A stretch of DNA of 64,000 bases from Cadophora sp. MPI-SDFR-AT-0126 (lineage: Eukaryota; Ascomycota; Leotiomycetes; Helotiales; Ploettnerulaceae): positions 2,790,001 through 2,854,000 of the forward strand of contig JAGMVK010000004.1 in the NCBI GenBank assembly GCA_020747065.1, in the 5' to 3' direction. Under the pieces are notes generated by a model. The model had not been told where the DNA came from, did no database searches, and was given only the letters and a program-made list of their open reading frames with translations. This document shows, in pieces, positions 32,650 to 46,679 of the stretch (position 1 is the stretch's first letter; each line of letters opens with the position of its first letter). The position numbers and the translations under genes are program-made.

Positions 32650-33171
32650 TCAGAGTACGAAAATGTGTGGGGAGAAGTTCAGCGTATCTCTCTTGTGGAC
32701 ACGCCAGAGATGCTTGATTATGTACTTGGAAGGAAATCCGTCATGACAAATAGGGCACTCAATGTCACCTTCAACCCAATACTTGTGGACCTGCTTCTGA
32801 TGACTTGTCCAGCCTGCTGGTCGCTGGAACACCTTAGATCGAGCAACACATTCAGCTTCGCCACAAGCGTAAGGGGGACCAGCTGGGAGACGACCGATTA
32901 GACGTCGATTGTGTCCGTCAGGTTGGTCAGTCGAATCCAAGTCTGAGTCGCCATCGATGTCTTCGGTAGCCTTTGAGGCGTGGTCGTTGTTCAAGAGACC
33001 TTGACGGGACTTGTTGTCTGATTGATGAATGGAGGAGGCGCCCGTGTGGGACTTGGAGGGCTTTTCTGGGAGGAATAGGCTTTGTGACTCTGCCTCATTC
33101 ATGTCATCACCCTTGAGCTTGTTTCTTTCGCCATGCTGAGCAGCATTGTTTTGATTCGTATCCTTGGCCAT
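32650..33171 (-). CDS. Small protein with two C2H2-type zinc-finger motifs
   Basis: A single exon of 173 residues. The first 95 residues are polar and low complexity. The C-terminus has two finger-like units: CGEAEC then HQKQVH (Cys-x4-Cys, as in GLI-like fungal fingers) and CPICHDGFPSKYIIKHLWRVH. I recognise no specific family. It is convergent with the cluster regulator, with 239 bases between their stops, so it could be an independent nucleic-acid-binding protein. It could also be a fragment of a larger finger protein. The start at 33171 is the first ATG of the frame. Confidence 0.6.
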   Translation of the reverse strand: MAKDTNQNNAAQHGERNKLKGDDMNEAESQSLFLPEKPSKSHTGASSIHQSDNKSRQGLLNNDHASKATEDIDGDSDLDSTDQPDGHNRRLIGRLPAGPPYACGEAECVARSKVFQRPAGWTSHQKQVHKYWVEGDIECPICHDGFPSKYIIKHLWRVHKRDTLNFSPHIFVL

Positions 33172-33748
33172 CGTGTCCTACGTTGCAATCTGTCAGAGAG
33201 ATGTCCAGAGTCCTGATCAAGGTTAAGGACTTACCGTACTCTTGCAGTATGGTTATGATTGTGACAAAGATGGTTGTGAAAGGATCGTTGAAAGTGAATA
33301 GAAGGAGTAATTATTGGAAAGAGGCTAGAAATGGCGCTAGTATAGTCCCGAATACTTTGAATTCACCTTCATGACTCGACTGGGGCGGCTGATTCCAGCT
33401 TGAAGGATACCTGCATTCTCTGAGGGCTTGACTTCATACGACATCCTTCTTCAACTACAATGGCGATGGCCATTTTCAAGTAGCTTGCTTTTGTCATAAT
33501 TTCTGATCGTTGAAGATCCCCGCAAAGTCAAGCCATGGATTCTCATCCTAAGTCTCCTCCAGAATTTGCAGACTGCAAGATTAACCTGCCGGATAATTGG
33601 CCAGGGATGTTTGATATATGTACTTTGAACAGATTGTTACTTTAGCAAGGGTTAGTCGAGCCCCAGTGTATAGTCCTCGCCGTGTGTACGTGCCACTTCG
33701 GATTCTGTCGTCTCTGCATTTCAAATGATCTCGACCTCGACCCCTAGA
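33172..33748. other. Intergenic
   Basis: The 5' flank of the zinc-finger gene and the 3' flank of the F-box-like gene. No coding or repeat signal was seen. Confidence 0.45.
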
Positions 33749-34777
33749 TCACACCCCCAAGTGTTTATCATCACCAAGCTTCACTGTATAGCAGCCCCAT
33801 TTCATCCATTCAGCAAACTCCGCGTCTTCTGTTGAGTCCCGTCTCAGGTTTCTCCGGAAACTGGTTTGCCAGAAGATTGGCCTGTAAGCAACCTCCATGT
33901 TCCTGAAGATATCAGAGAGATCATCCTCATAGATCAATAGATATTTGTCAGGTGTTTCCTTTTGTCCGCGCCTAGCAACAGGCACGCTGAAGCTCAGGGG
34001 TATCAGAAACGGTCGTGCAGGCGTCTTTTTGCTGCAAGTGGGGCAGTATATTGCCTCTGACAAGTTGATGTCAAGCCAGTGGGCACGGCTGCAAGAGATC
34101 GGGACGATATCATCGCCCAGCCTGGCACCATGAAAAGATTCTGCTTCTCTGAGATTATTTTCTTTGTCGCTCACGTAGAATCGAGTAAGGTTTCGAAGCA
34201 GAATTTTGCCTGCATCTTCCAAGGATGACTCATCCACTGCATGGACTGTTTTTGTACGCTCTTCGTTCGTAGCCACATTTTCCGGGGAATCCATATATGT
34301 TCTGAGACGTAAAGTTTCTCCGGAGTGATTGTCTAACGATCTGAGACGAGAGACATCGAGTCCGTTGGCATAATCGCTCGCCACTCCAGGTTCGTCATCT
34401 CTATAGAACCTCCCGACATGATCCATGTTATCGGCGGATAACAGTCTGGCCATGTATCGATAGAAGCGGACCGGAATAGTCTTAATCCATAAGGGAAGGA
34501 GGTGTGAATAGTAGAGTCTAACTTCTAGGTCCCCTCTATGAAGCGGCAGGGTCTCGGGGATTTTCAATTGGATCTCTGTAGGCATTTTGATGATCAGTTC
34601 GAAGACTTTCCTCGTTTCAAGATCCGCAGGTTCCTGGGGCTCTCTGTACACTTTCGTATATGTGGGGTAGGTTCCAAAAAATCCACAGGCCGAAAAAATG
34701 AGTTGAGGATTGATGCTTCGTCCGCCATTCTGCCAGATCATCTCACTCATAATTTTGATTGTGGGACGCCAATTCAT
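33749..34777 (-). CDS. F-box-like fungal protein, paralogue of the gene at 8303-9720
   Basis: A single exon of 342 residues. The F-box-like block KMPTEIQLKIPETLPLHRGD lies at about residues 65-84, followed by LPLWIKTIPVRFYRYMARLL, which lines up with IPRWLASLPTRFYEWYDQFC in the other copy. The end reads PDKYLLIYEDDLSDIFRNME, then YRPIFW and EWMKWGCYTVKL, lining up with the PDQYLLI and GWWAIHGCY region there. CPTCSKKTP preserves a Cys pair. The other copy has two introns and this one has none. The coding blocks are conserved but divergent, so this is an old paralogue pair rather than a recent duplication. A role in SCF-type ubiquitination is possible but not shown. Confidence 0.62.
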   Translation of the reverse strand: MNWRPTIKIMSEMIWQNGGRSINPQLIFSACGFFGTYPTYTKVYREPQEPADLETRKVFELIIKMPTEIQLKIPETLPLHRGDLEVRLYYSHLLPLWIKTIPVRFYRYMARLLSADNMDHVGRFYRDDEPGVASDYANGLDVSRLRSLDNHSGETLRLRTYMDSPENVATNEERTKTVHAVDESSLEDAGKILLRNLTRFYVSDKENNLREAESFHGARLGDDIVPISCSRAHWLDINLSEAIYCPTCSKKTPARPFLIPLSFSVPVARRGQKETPDKYLLIYEDDLSDIFRNMEVAYRPIFWQTSFRRNLRRDSTEDAEFAEWMKWGCYTVKLGDDKHLGV

Positions 34778-35878
34778 GCTTTATACTAGGAAACTGGGCC
34801 CGCCTCATTTTGTTTAAATTAAGCGAACCGTCTAAACTTTGTAAACAAGCAACCTTCAAGATCCTACGAACAAGGTCCGAGGATCAATGAAGTCAAGCAA
34901 CTGAGAAAATAAGTTCGTTGCCATAGCTGGAGCATATGTCAGACTTGGCGACTGGAAATTGTGAATTCTAGAGTAGTCTCCTCATGGCCGACTTTAGTTT
35001 ATTAAACTCATACACGTGACCATCAATGGACGACTTGGATCAGTCTCAATCGTTCTGTTCAGGCGATCATTCAAAGCGCGGTATTTCAAGTCCATTAAAT
35101 ATTCAAGTACGGAACCACAGCGACAGATGTTACATTTGAGGTGGCTGGATATGCATCACATGTGCGGGGGCATTCAAGGTGGCGAACTTTACCTCCTAGA
35201 TCCCGATTTGAAAGGCAGGTTGAACCCAACCCAAAAATGATGTTGAAATTAACGAATTCGCACAGCATGACGAGACTGGCATGCTTCTGGTGGTTCCCGC
35301 CTAGGAAATACATATCAAGGCTGAGAATAAGCGAGGCAAATCGAAAGCGGCAGGGTGAACCGATTTGCTTCCTTACAAGTGGCTAGTAATAGTCTTTTGT
35401 CAATTTCACATCAGACAGTCTCCTCAAGCGGGTACCGCTTTGTCCTCCTTCAAAGTCGTGAGACCCTTTGATAACAATACAGTGATCCATTCTCTGCCTC
35501 CGTTAAAGATATACGATAGGAGCCGAACTTCAAGCGACTTGATTGTCAGAACTGAAGGAGCTTCAAGAATACGGGTATCAATCCTGTAGCAGAATGAGAA
35601 TTGAACTTGCAACAAACTATCGAAGGACAGCAAATACGCAATCGTGAAGCAAATAAATCAAGCATACACTAGAGGTGCAGAGTATCATTCTTATGCTCAA
35701 CAGAGCTGTTTATCTGACCCCAGCGTACGATAGGCATGCAAAGCAGTATCGCACCTCCCCAACGCCATTCATCATGTCATCCCGATTCAAATCCCAGCCC
35801 AGTCTCCAGACTCTATAGAACGCCGTCATGTCACAATTCCAAATGCCCTCCCACGAAAGTTACCATTGAGAAGCAAAT
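34778..35878. other. Intergenic
   Basis: 1.1 kb with small overlapping frames on both strands (35016-35589) that lack coding character. It includes the 3' flank of the Ufd1 gene on the right. No gene is supported. Confidence 0.45.
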
Positions 35879-37149
35879 CTAGACTTTTCGTCCGTCCAAT
35901 CTACGTCCTACACTAGGTGCAGGCTTCTTCTCCTCCTTCACTTCAACCTTCTCCTCCTTCTCACGCTTGACTCCACCTTTTAAGGTATGGCCTTGCCCAG
36001 AAAAGTGAGGCTGTTGTGCATCCGCATTCTCCTTGTCCTTGTCGGCTTGTGTCTTCACTGGCTTGATCTCATAACCGAAGAACAGCTTATTAGGCGGCAA
36101 TCTAAGAGGTTGCGGACCATTCGTTCTGCGGACGGGACCTGCGGCAGCAGGAGGAGGGTTGGTGCTTGCTCCCGCAACGGGAGTAGAGGCTTTGGGAGTG
36201 GGATTCTTGCTGCTCTTCTTCGCAGAGAGTTTCTGGCCCCCGAGGAGGAAGTTGGAGGATACAGCTTTGGCACCTGCGAGAGCGGAATTGGATGAGGGGG
36301 CGATGGCGTCGTAGTTAATAGCTTGCGCCATGGTTCCTTGACTATGTAACATTCCTCCTGCGGGCAGACCGACTCCAGATCTTGGTGTGGATGTGCCGCT
36401 TGTTCGGGTGGGTTCAACGTAGCCAACTGGAGGAGCGAAGTCAACTTCTACATCTGTCTCCATTACGCAGACTCCCATTCTGTCACTCTCCGGCTTGACC
36501 TCCAGCACCGCCACATCGTAGATAGTGTCGTTGTATTTGAAGGAGAAAATGTCGCCTTTGGTGACGGTTGAGAAGTTGCGGAAAGCTTTCTCCAGCACGG
36601 CTTTGGGGTCAGAGATTTCGAGGAAGTTGACATCTTGAGGCTGGAGTTTGACGAGGGAGGCGAGGGCGAGATCAGTAGAGCGAATTTGGATCAGGTCACC
36701 GGTATCAAGAAGAAGGACTTGCATCATCTGGCACATTTAGACACTACCCGTCTCATAGCGGGGTGAAGAAACCTACCCAGTTTGGCAGATACACCTTTCC
36801 CTCCTCAGCAATGAACTCCAATACACCACAGTGGGTTGTTCTGTCTGCTTGGCCGTTTGTGAGCTCAAAGAGCATGGGGTAGGTGATGTGTAGTCTGGTA
36901 AGCTTCTCAAGCGCTGAAGGTGGCATAATGATCTTCCCGCCATAATTCAGATCCTCTCTCTCGGGGCCAGGAAGCATGACTGTTGGGTAGCAGCGGTAGT
37001 ATTCATCAAAACGCTTGGGAGGACCACGCATGCCACCTCGTTGCAGCATCTGGTACATCGCCATCGGATCATCTTGCTCGTAGTAGTTGCCAAATGACTG
37101 TGTGGGAATTAGCATTTGCCTCTCTTATTACTATACCCGTTCTTACCAT
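35879..37149 (-). CDS. UFD1: Ufd1, substrate-recruiting cofactor of Cdc48/p97
   Basis: Three exons, 37147-37149, 36777-37097 and 35879-36727, give 390 residues. Exon 1 is the ATG codon alone, since GTAAGA follows it directly; exon 2 continues SFGNYYEQDD. The double-psi barrel N-domain is plain: FDEYYRCYPTVMLPG, KIIMPPSALEKLTRLHITYP, LFELTNGQADRTTHCGVLEF, then DTGDLIQIRSTDLALASLVK and FKYNDTIYDVAVLEVKP. The C-terminal half is Pro/Ala/Lys-rich and disordered, with a LFFGYEIKPVK segment typical of the family's partner-binding region. Ufd1 pairs with Npl4 to bring ubiquitinated substrates to Cdc48 in ER-associated and nuclear degradation. Both introns are 49 nt. It is divergent from the Lin1 homologue with 284 bases between starts. 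Confidence 0.93.
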
Positions 37150-37433
37150 CTTGGCGGTATTGTAGGGAAGTTGTGGAAAAGCTAGAAAGAAGGGGAGAGA
37201 AGGTGTCGAGATATTTGAGGAAGTCAGAGCTACGGTTCGAAAGTAGAGGAAGCCCGAAGCTCAAATGACGTCTCGGCTGTGCCTGGATCTAAACGCCGAA
37301 GAGCTACCGGTAGCCTTGCAGTTCAACCTCGATTCACTCCACCTCGCAACACAAATACCAAGTCCACCACAGAGCTCAACTACAAATCCAAACAACCAAA
37401 GTTCCAATCCATGGTTTCCTAAATACGCCCAAA

Positions 37434-38870
37434 ATGTCCTCCCGCTACGCAGCAGCACGTCCCAAACGCGCCGGTGAGCAATTCGCCCGAACCCACCACG
37501 GCGAAACGGACGATGGCGGCGGCCCCTCTACAAGCAAGAAACCCAAATTTGACATTCGCAATCCCTCAGCCCTTGCGCCCGACGCGCCAGAAGAAGATGC
37601 CGTCCTCGAAGCAGACGTCATTGGCTCTGGGGCGGGCATGAAGCGCGGGGCAGTCAATATAGATGGGTATGACAGCGATTCTGAGAACGAGGGGTTCGAT
37701 GCCCGGGCGGAGGAGCGCGCGAGGAATAAGAAAGGGAAGAAGGGGGAAGTCAATCTTGCGGAGGCGTTTGAGTATGGGAAGGATGGGAGTGGAGGTGGTG
37801 CAGCTGGGGGTGCTGAAGAGGACGAAGATGAGGATATGTTTGGAGATCTAGAAGAGGATGATGAGAAGGAAGAGAGTGCTGTGGGATCTAAAGCCAAGGA
37901 GAAGGCCGTTAAGTTCCTTGATGTTGATGAGATAGAAGGCCAAGTAGAAAGTAGTCGCAGCGGTGGTCACGTCTCTGGCAATTTCGCACTCGACCCTAAA
38001 GGCAAGCTCTCCACGCATGCAATGGACGACCAGCTCTCCTCGGACGACGAAGAAGACGCCGCGCTCGCTGCACAGGAGGAAGACATTGACGAGGAAGTTG
38101 GTGCGGGCGGTTTGAAGCGCAATGCCCCCAAAGTCGACGCCTTCAACATGAAAGCCGAGCAGGAAGAAGGTCGCTTCGATGCAGCCGGGAACTTTGTTCG
38201 CAAAGCGAACGATCCGGACGCGAAGCACGATATGTGGTTAGAAGGCGTTAGTAAGAAGGAGATGAAGAAGGCAGCTGAAGCACACGAGAAGCGGGAGGCG
38301 GAGTTACGGCAGAAGAGGCTAGAGGACGATGCGATGCTCCTGCCTGACATCCTGCGTGTTCTCATCCTACATCTCGAGCGTGGCGAGACAGTCTTGGAAG
38401 CACTCGCACGTCTCGGTAAAGGCCAGACGAAAACGAAGAAGATCCCGAAATGGAAACTGAAGAAGAAGGGCCAGGATCCGATGGATGTCGATGCAAAGAA
38501 AGAGGATGAGGATCCGGAGCAGATTAGGATTAGAAACGCAGTCAACGAGATTACTGGTGCGGCGGATCAGTTGCTCACGAGAGGACAGACGGAGATCTAT
38601 GAGCAGGAGAGGGAGATGCTGATCAGGCAGTATCGACGTGAGTCTGGTGAAGACTGGGTGGAACCCCCTAAAGAGAACGTTTCTGAGGATATGCCGGCCA
38701 AGATGTGGGAATATAGATGGATTGATGGACGGGATGGAGCGGCGAAGCAGGGTCCGTATGATGGTGCTACGATGGTTGCGTGGCAGGATGCTGGATATTT
38801 TGGTGAAGGCGTCGAATTTAGGAGACTGGGTGATGATGGGCCTTGGGACAGGGTCGTGGATTTTGTATGA
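37434..38870 (+). CDS. LIN1: U5 snRNP GYF-domain protein, Lin1/CD2BP2 homologue
   Basis: A single exon of 478 residues. The N-terminus contains basic and acidic runs, including DGYDSDSENEGFDARAEERA, the conserved block of the CD2BP2/Lin1 family, and FLDVDEIEGQV. The middle has FDAAGNFVRKANDPDAKHDMW, another family marker. The C-terminal GYF domain at residues 424-478 reads MWEYRWIDGRDGAAKQGPYD, then GATMVAWQDAGYFGEGVEFR and RVVDFV. The family binds proline-rich partners such as Prp6 and Prp8 in the U5 snRNP and drops out during tri-snRNP assembly. Start at 37434, the first ATG, with a good context (CAAAATG). Confidence 0.9.
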   Translation: MSSRYAAARPKRAGEQFARTHHGETDDGGGPSTSKKPKFDIRNPSALAPDAPEEDAVLEADVIGSGAGMKRGAVNIDGYDSDSENEGFDARAEERARNKKGKKGEVNLAEAFEYGKDGSGGGAAGGAEEDEDEDMFGDLEEDDEKEESAVGSKAKEKAVKFLDVDEIEGQVESSRSGGHVSGNFALDPKGKLSTHAMDDQLSSDDEEDAALAAQEEDIDEEVGAGGLKRNAPKVDAFNMKAEQEEGRFDAAGNFVRKANDPDAKHDMWLEGVSKKEMKKAAEAHEKREAELRQKRLEDDAMLLPDILRVLILHLERGETVLEALARLGKGQTKTKKIPKWKLKKKGQDPMDVDAKKEDEDPEQIRIRNAVNEITGAADQLLTRGQTEIYEQEREMLIRQYRRESGEDWVEPPKENVSEDMPAKMWEYRWIDGRDGAAKQGPYDGATMVAWQDAGYFGEGVEFRRLGDDGPWDRVVDFV

Positions 38871-39196
38871 AATAATGAGACAGCTTGAGACGCATGAGCG
38901 TGAGCATGAATGATACCCCAAAAAAGGAAAATGAGAATAAAAGTTCACATTGATCATACTATTCTCTATTCACGCTTCGATAATCGATCGTTGCACTTTT
39001 CCAAATCGTGACATTACGCTCAGTAACTAACAGACTTTTTATAGTTTTACAATGCATCTCGTTCTACCAAAGCATGTCATCTCATTTTCCCAGTACCAAT
39101 TCCCTTCCGCTCTGCCTGCCTCGGCAAGGTCTCCGGGAATGGATCAGTCAATCATACACCCAACGCCTCGAAAGTCAACCGACCAAGCATCTGAAA
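38871..39196. other. Convergent 3' flanks
   Basis: 326 bases between the convergent Lin1 and Rvb2 genes. AATAAA-like signal near 38935. No gene. Confidence 0.5.
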
Positions 39197-41690
<2,494 letters not shown>

Positions 41691-44600
41691 ATGTCGAACG
41701 ATCGCCGACGCTCAGAGAGTTTCAACTCATTCAATTTCAGTTCGAACCGTGCAACTCCGAAAGAAAGTCGACCAAGACCCAGACATAGTGATCGTTCTAG
41801 GTCACCACAACGAGATCGATATCCATCGGGCAGATATGACAGAAACGAAGGTGAGCGACAGATATCAGAAAGAAGTGGCTATGATTCCTACAAGCCTGGT
41901 CAATCGCCATCGAGAGATATGATTCCAGCGCCGGTACGGACGTCGACTATAAGCTCACAATTCTCACCACAATCCCCTGCTCCGGCCAATGATTCACGGC
42001 GTAAGTGAATGCTTATCGACCCAGTCATGCCTGTATATTGTCGCCCGTGACTTATTTTGTCGCTGTGATTCACTTTAATTTTAGCGTAATTTTATAATTA
42101 TGACTTACTATATAAACTAACGATAATTAGGGCCAACTAGTGTGCGATCACCTTCAGACTCCAGTCCCTATCGACAATCCGATCGCCCAGCGATTTCGAG
42201 AACAAACACTACTTCCTCAGAGCAGCCTTCGAGACCTTCAGAGGTGGGAATGAGCATTCTTGGCCGCGCGGCAAAAGCCGACGAGGAGAGGAAGCAGCGT
42301 GAGGAAGAAGCCAAAATCTACAAAGCTAAAGCAGCACAGCAGAAAGCTGCTGTTCCTGAAGACAGCTCTAATATAGGGATAGCTCCACCCTCCAGGGCTC
42401 CAGTTGAGTCAACTAGGCTATCCTGGAAAGACAAGGCCGAGGCTATAGAAGGCGGCCCTACGCAAGACGCCGCATCATCAACGAACGGCAATTCCTTGGC
42501 GAAAGCTCAGGTATTCGTTGATTCGATGACAACGGTTACTGACGAGCTGAGCGAGCTCTCCTCACTAAAGTCTCGGGCTAAGAAATGCAAGGCCAAGCTC
42601 GATAGGGCAGTGGCAGAATTCGAGAAATCTAAAGATCACCATGAGAAATTCCCGTCCATAAAAGACACTCAAGTTCAAGCCAAGAAAGCTGCCGACAGAG
42701 AGTACAGAAAAGCAGTTAAGGAAGTGGAGCAGAAAGAAGCTATACTTCGTCAAGTAACTTCTAAGGTTACTGAAGAATCACTCCCCAGCATTCTTGGAGG
42801 TAGCAATACCCAAGAGCAGCAGCAAATCAAAGACCGCGTCGAGTTAGCCGAAGAGACATGCGAAAGAAAGTTCCAAAAGTGCGTCGAACTACAACGAGAG
42901 CAAAAGGCAGACTTCGAGGCTCTACTTCTGAAAGCCAACCAACAATGGGAGCAACGTCAAGAGGAATTAAAAGAAGAAATTCGTGTTCTCCAAGCTGAGC
43001 TTGCAAAGGAGAAACCCAGAACCGACAAATTCTTCTCTAGACAAAATGAATTTGCTATGACTATTCAGAACGTCTTTAAGGAGCTAGGACTAGCTAAGGA
43101 CACCATTGCTAGTTTCGATATTCCCAAGGACCTCACTCAACAGTTGCAGAAACTTAACGACTTGGATCAGTTACGTACTGACATCAAATCATGCGACAGT
43201 CGCTCAGCAAGCGCGGAGACTGGGCTCACGACATTGACTGCCACAGTCAATAACCTCACCCATTCTGTTGCTACACTTGACCGAACCTCTAAAGCCCGAG
43301 ATAACGTGGCTCAAACTCTTACCGAAGAGCAAACTAAGCTTCTTGAAACTATCTCAGAGATTGAAAATAGGGTTAAGGCCGCGGAAGACGAAATGCCCTT
43401 AAAGAAGCTAGAGGACAGAATTTCCGAGCTAGAAAGGGCTCCACCTCCAGCAGCTCCCAATCAATCGGCTGGGGACCAAGGTAATATTGAACGCCAACTC
43501 GCGGCCCTAGAAGCACAGCTTCACCCAGTGTCAACCCATTTGTCAAGTGTCGAAGAGATTGAGGGCTTCAAAACTAGGGTCAATAAGCTCGACTCTACCG
43601 TCGGTAGTGCTCTGGTTCGCATAGCTAAAGTTGAGGGGCGGGCCACAGCATTGGAGGGTTTTCAAAAGACAGGATCAACCGATGCGAAGCAAACTTCTCG
43701 AGATTTGACCGCCTTGGAAACTCGTGTAGCAGCTGTTGAGCAAACGCCCCGGTCTGGAGTTTCAAATCCGTCCATTGAAAATCGCATCTCTGCACTAGAG
43801 CAGGAACGACAACGCCAGACTGCACTAGCTACCACTGGTCGCTCATCAGTTACCGCGGGAGATTTTAACAATTTGTCCGATCAAATCATTCAGCTCAACA
43901 ATGCTGTCGCCTCCGTGGAGGGAGATCTTGGTACCTTGATTGAGTCCACTGGTGGAACCGTCGAAACCTATGTCAATCATCACTTGGAGCCTATCAAGAA
44001 TCGAGTATCTACTGTCGAGTCTACTCTGCAGACTTTAGAGACTTCCCGTGGCTTGCTGCAAGCATCCGTCAAGGCATTGGAAGACTCTTATGCCTCGCTC
44101 CAAACGTCAATTAATACCTTACAGGATTCTCGACAGTCTATCGACGAGCAAATCCAGAACCAGAATAAGGCTATCTCGGATGCGAAGAACAGCATTGTCG
44201 ATGCTGCGGCAGGGAGCGCAGTAAATGCTATTAGATCACATAACATGTATGCTCCTGCAAGTCTCGACGAGAAGTTCACGACTACCTTGAATCAACTCAG
44301 TACCAGCCTTATGGAACAAAATGAAGCACAGTCTCTGGCTATCGGTAATCTACAGTATCGGATGGATAATATTCACACCGGTGAGCTCCATCGTGCTATA
44401 GTTGATAGTGTAGCCCACGCATTTCCGAATCTTCGAAACTTCGATATGGCAGTGCAGAACCTCAACTCGCAAATGTCAACCGCGGGGCTCAACATGCGAG
44501 CAATTCAAACGCAGATCGCTGAACTGCAGGAGTCCAGACAAACTTCTACACCTTTACCTGCGCCGATTGCTTCTCCTCCGCCTGTAAACAGACAAGACGA

Positions 44601-45383
44601 CATAGTGAAGGCCCTTCGAGCTGAAGTTGATGCCCATACGTTAGATCTCCATAAGCTTAAGAAGTTGGAAAAGGACATCGTGGCGATCTCCGCAAGCGTA
44701 AACGCAGCGAACAAAGCAATTGGTGAGCTATCAGAGGAATTAGCCGGAAGAGTTTTCGAGCTTCAAAGCTCTGGCGAAGATCTTGATGGAAAGCTCGGCA
44801 GCCTCAGCGACAAGGTCAAGGGATTCGAGAAGACAATCGACGGCGTGATTCAAAAGCAGCAGCAACAGCAGCAGCAGCAACCGTCGAGAGCCCCCTCAGC
44901 GATGCCTCGAGCCACCTTCTCAAATCCCCGCCAGACGTCGACATCGACAACAAATCGCCAACCCTCCGTATCAAGCGACACCAGCAGCGTCCTCGGCAAA
45001 CGAAAAGCCCCTCAGATAAATGGCACCGGCGGTTCAGTTGCAGGAAGTCCACGAAAACCTACTAATGGAGTCAAGCCTGGTGGTGACAATATCCGTGGCA
45101 GTCCAAATGCGAAACGTCCTCGACGACAGAAGATCGAGGATGATCCTGAGATGGACCCCGACTATGAGGAAGGCGATCCGCAGCCAGGCATTTCGGCCGA
45201 TGAAGACGAGGACGAGTGAGTACCTGGATGACCGGTCCCTCTCTACCTTTACCTCCCTGACTCCTTCTTTTCTGTTTTCAAGACTTGCACTGATCTTGAG
45301 AACGAAGGGTGCTCCCACTCCCACGGAAGAGTCGAAAGAGTAAAGTCGTTCATCGCGTCATTGATATAGCGGATTCGGATTGA
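41691..45383 (+). CDS. Large coiled-coil nuclear-type protein, function unknown
   Basis: The model has exons 41691-42000, 42131-45215 and 45308-45383, giving 1156 residues. The N-terminal 150 residues are Arg/Ser/Pro-rich. Residues about 190-880 are almost entirely helical, with heptad repeats (KAKLDRAVAEFEKSKDHHEK, RQEELKEEIRVLQAELAKEK and many LE-rich repeats). A Q9 run (KQQQQQQQQQP-like) comes near 985, then a basic and acidic tail with KRPRRQKIEDD. Unspliced, the frame ends at 45219, but that TGA lies in a GTGAGT donor. Splicing to 45308 replaces it with VLPLPRKSRKSKVVHR and VIDIADSD, a Lys/Arg-rich end that looks genuine. I do not recognise a family; the length and basic ends suggest a structural chromatin or spindle-associated protein, but this is a guess. 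Confidence 0.7.
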
Positions 45384-46679
45384 GTTCAGTTCCTGCGGCG
45401 GATTTGGGGCTTTGAGTGACAATTGGCGTTGGGTCGGGCGCGTGGGCGCGTCTTACATACTGTACAATATGCATTGACTTCCCCGTTTTTTGCTTTTCTA
45501 GTCAGCATTGTTTTTCCTTTGTCGTTGTTTGGTCGATTGGGCAGGAGCTGCTGGCTATTCGTCGCGATGCGATGCGTTTGCGTTAATTCCATGGGTCCGT
45601 TGGCAGGCGGGTGCGGAGGAGTCCGAAGATCCGATATACCCTTTTTCATGGTTGTTTGGTGGAGCAAATGGGTGCTTTGTATTAATAATAGATTGAACTC
45701 TTGAGAAATGGGAGATGATGAGAGCCTATATGGGGAATGTGGCGACTTGCAAGAAGACTTGTCAGATGGATAGATGGAATGTGAGTGGCTGGCTGGCTGT
45801 CAATACTGGAGGGGTGGGAAATGACGATGTCTCTGCTCTCCGTATCCCTTGCGAGGCCTTGAGAGGGAGGGAAGGATGTGACGAACTGTGCGGTCACCAG
45901 ATAAATACCCCCAAAACCAAAATAAAAGACATTTCCCACATCCACAACTAGCACCCACCTGTTCAGTCCCGAGGCCGAGGGGAGAGGCTCCTTATATACT
46001 CTATTCCCACTTAGTCAGCAACGTAAAGTGAGGCGACGCAAGGCAAGGCAAAGTAAGGCAACATGAGTTGGTCGGTTTTACTTTCACTGGTCATACTGCT
46101 GTGCCATGTCATCTTAGCCAGGCAAGCCAGTCGTTGAAATGCGGTGCGACGTCAACGAGGCTGAAGTGAGGCGAGTTAATGTTAGGCGAAAATGAGGCGA
46201 GATTTTCAAGGATGTCATCTACGCGAAGCGAGTGAGCGAGTGGGTGGGCTAGCTAGATGGCTGCCTCGCCTTCCAAGGGAGGTTGGCCCTGTACTCGTTG
46301 TAGCAATGTACGGATTTCGCAAGTAGGGAGAAGCAATTGTGGAAGGATGAGACTTATCACATATACCTATCAGATCAACCAAAACATCTCACATTCCTCC
46401 CAAAACAGAGAGTGATCATATTGAATATGATTAAGTTGTTTCCGCACGCTCCTATTAATACACAATCCTAATCTATGCTTGTTCCACAGCCCTGTCTGTC
46501 GAACGCCAGCCGCTGACTTGCTTCATGGTATCATGACGGAAAGAAGAAAACAAAACGCCATTCGAACTTGTCTTGCCGAAATGCTCATTGACCACTGTTT
46601 GCGTGAAAACTTGAAGACACGTCCCAAAATCCAATCCCCAATCATCATCCAAGTAACACAGCAGCCCACAATCGTAAAC
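45384..46679. other. Convergent 3' region with AGGCA/GAGGCGA-rich stretch
   Basis: 1.3 kb without a supported gene between convergent genes. About 46020-46205 is rich in imperfect AAGGCA and GAGGCGA units. Frames at 45423-45704 and 46479-46799 look like UTR noise. Confidence 0.45.

Noticed and set aside
37445..38957. Long minus-strand frames opposite the Lin1 gene
   Set aside because: These are mirror frames of an acidic, Lys-rich coding region and have no features of their own.
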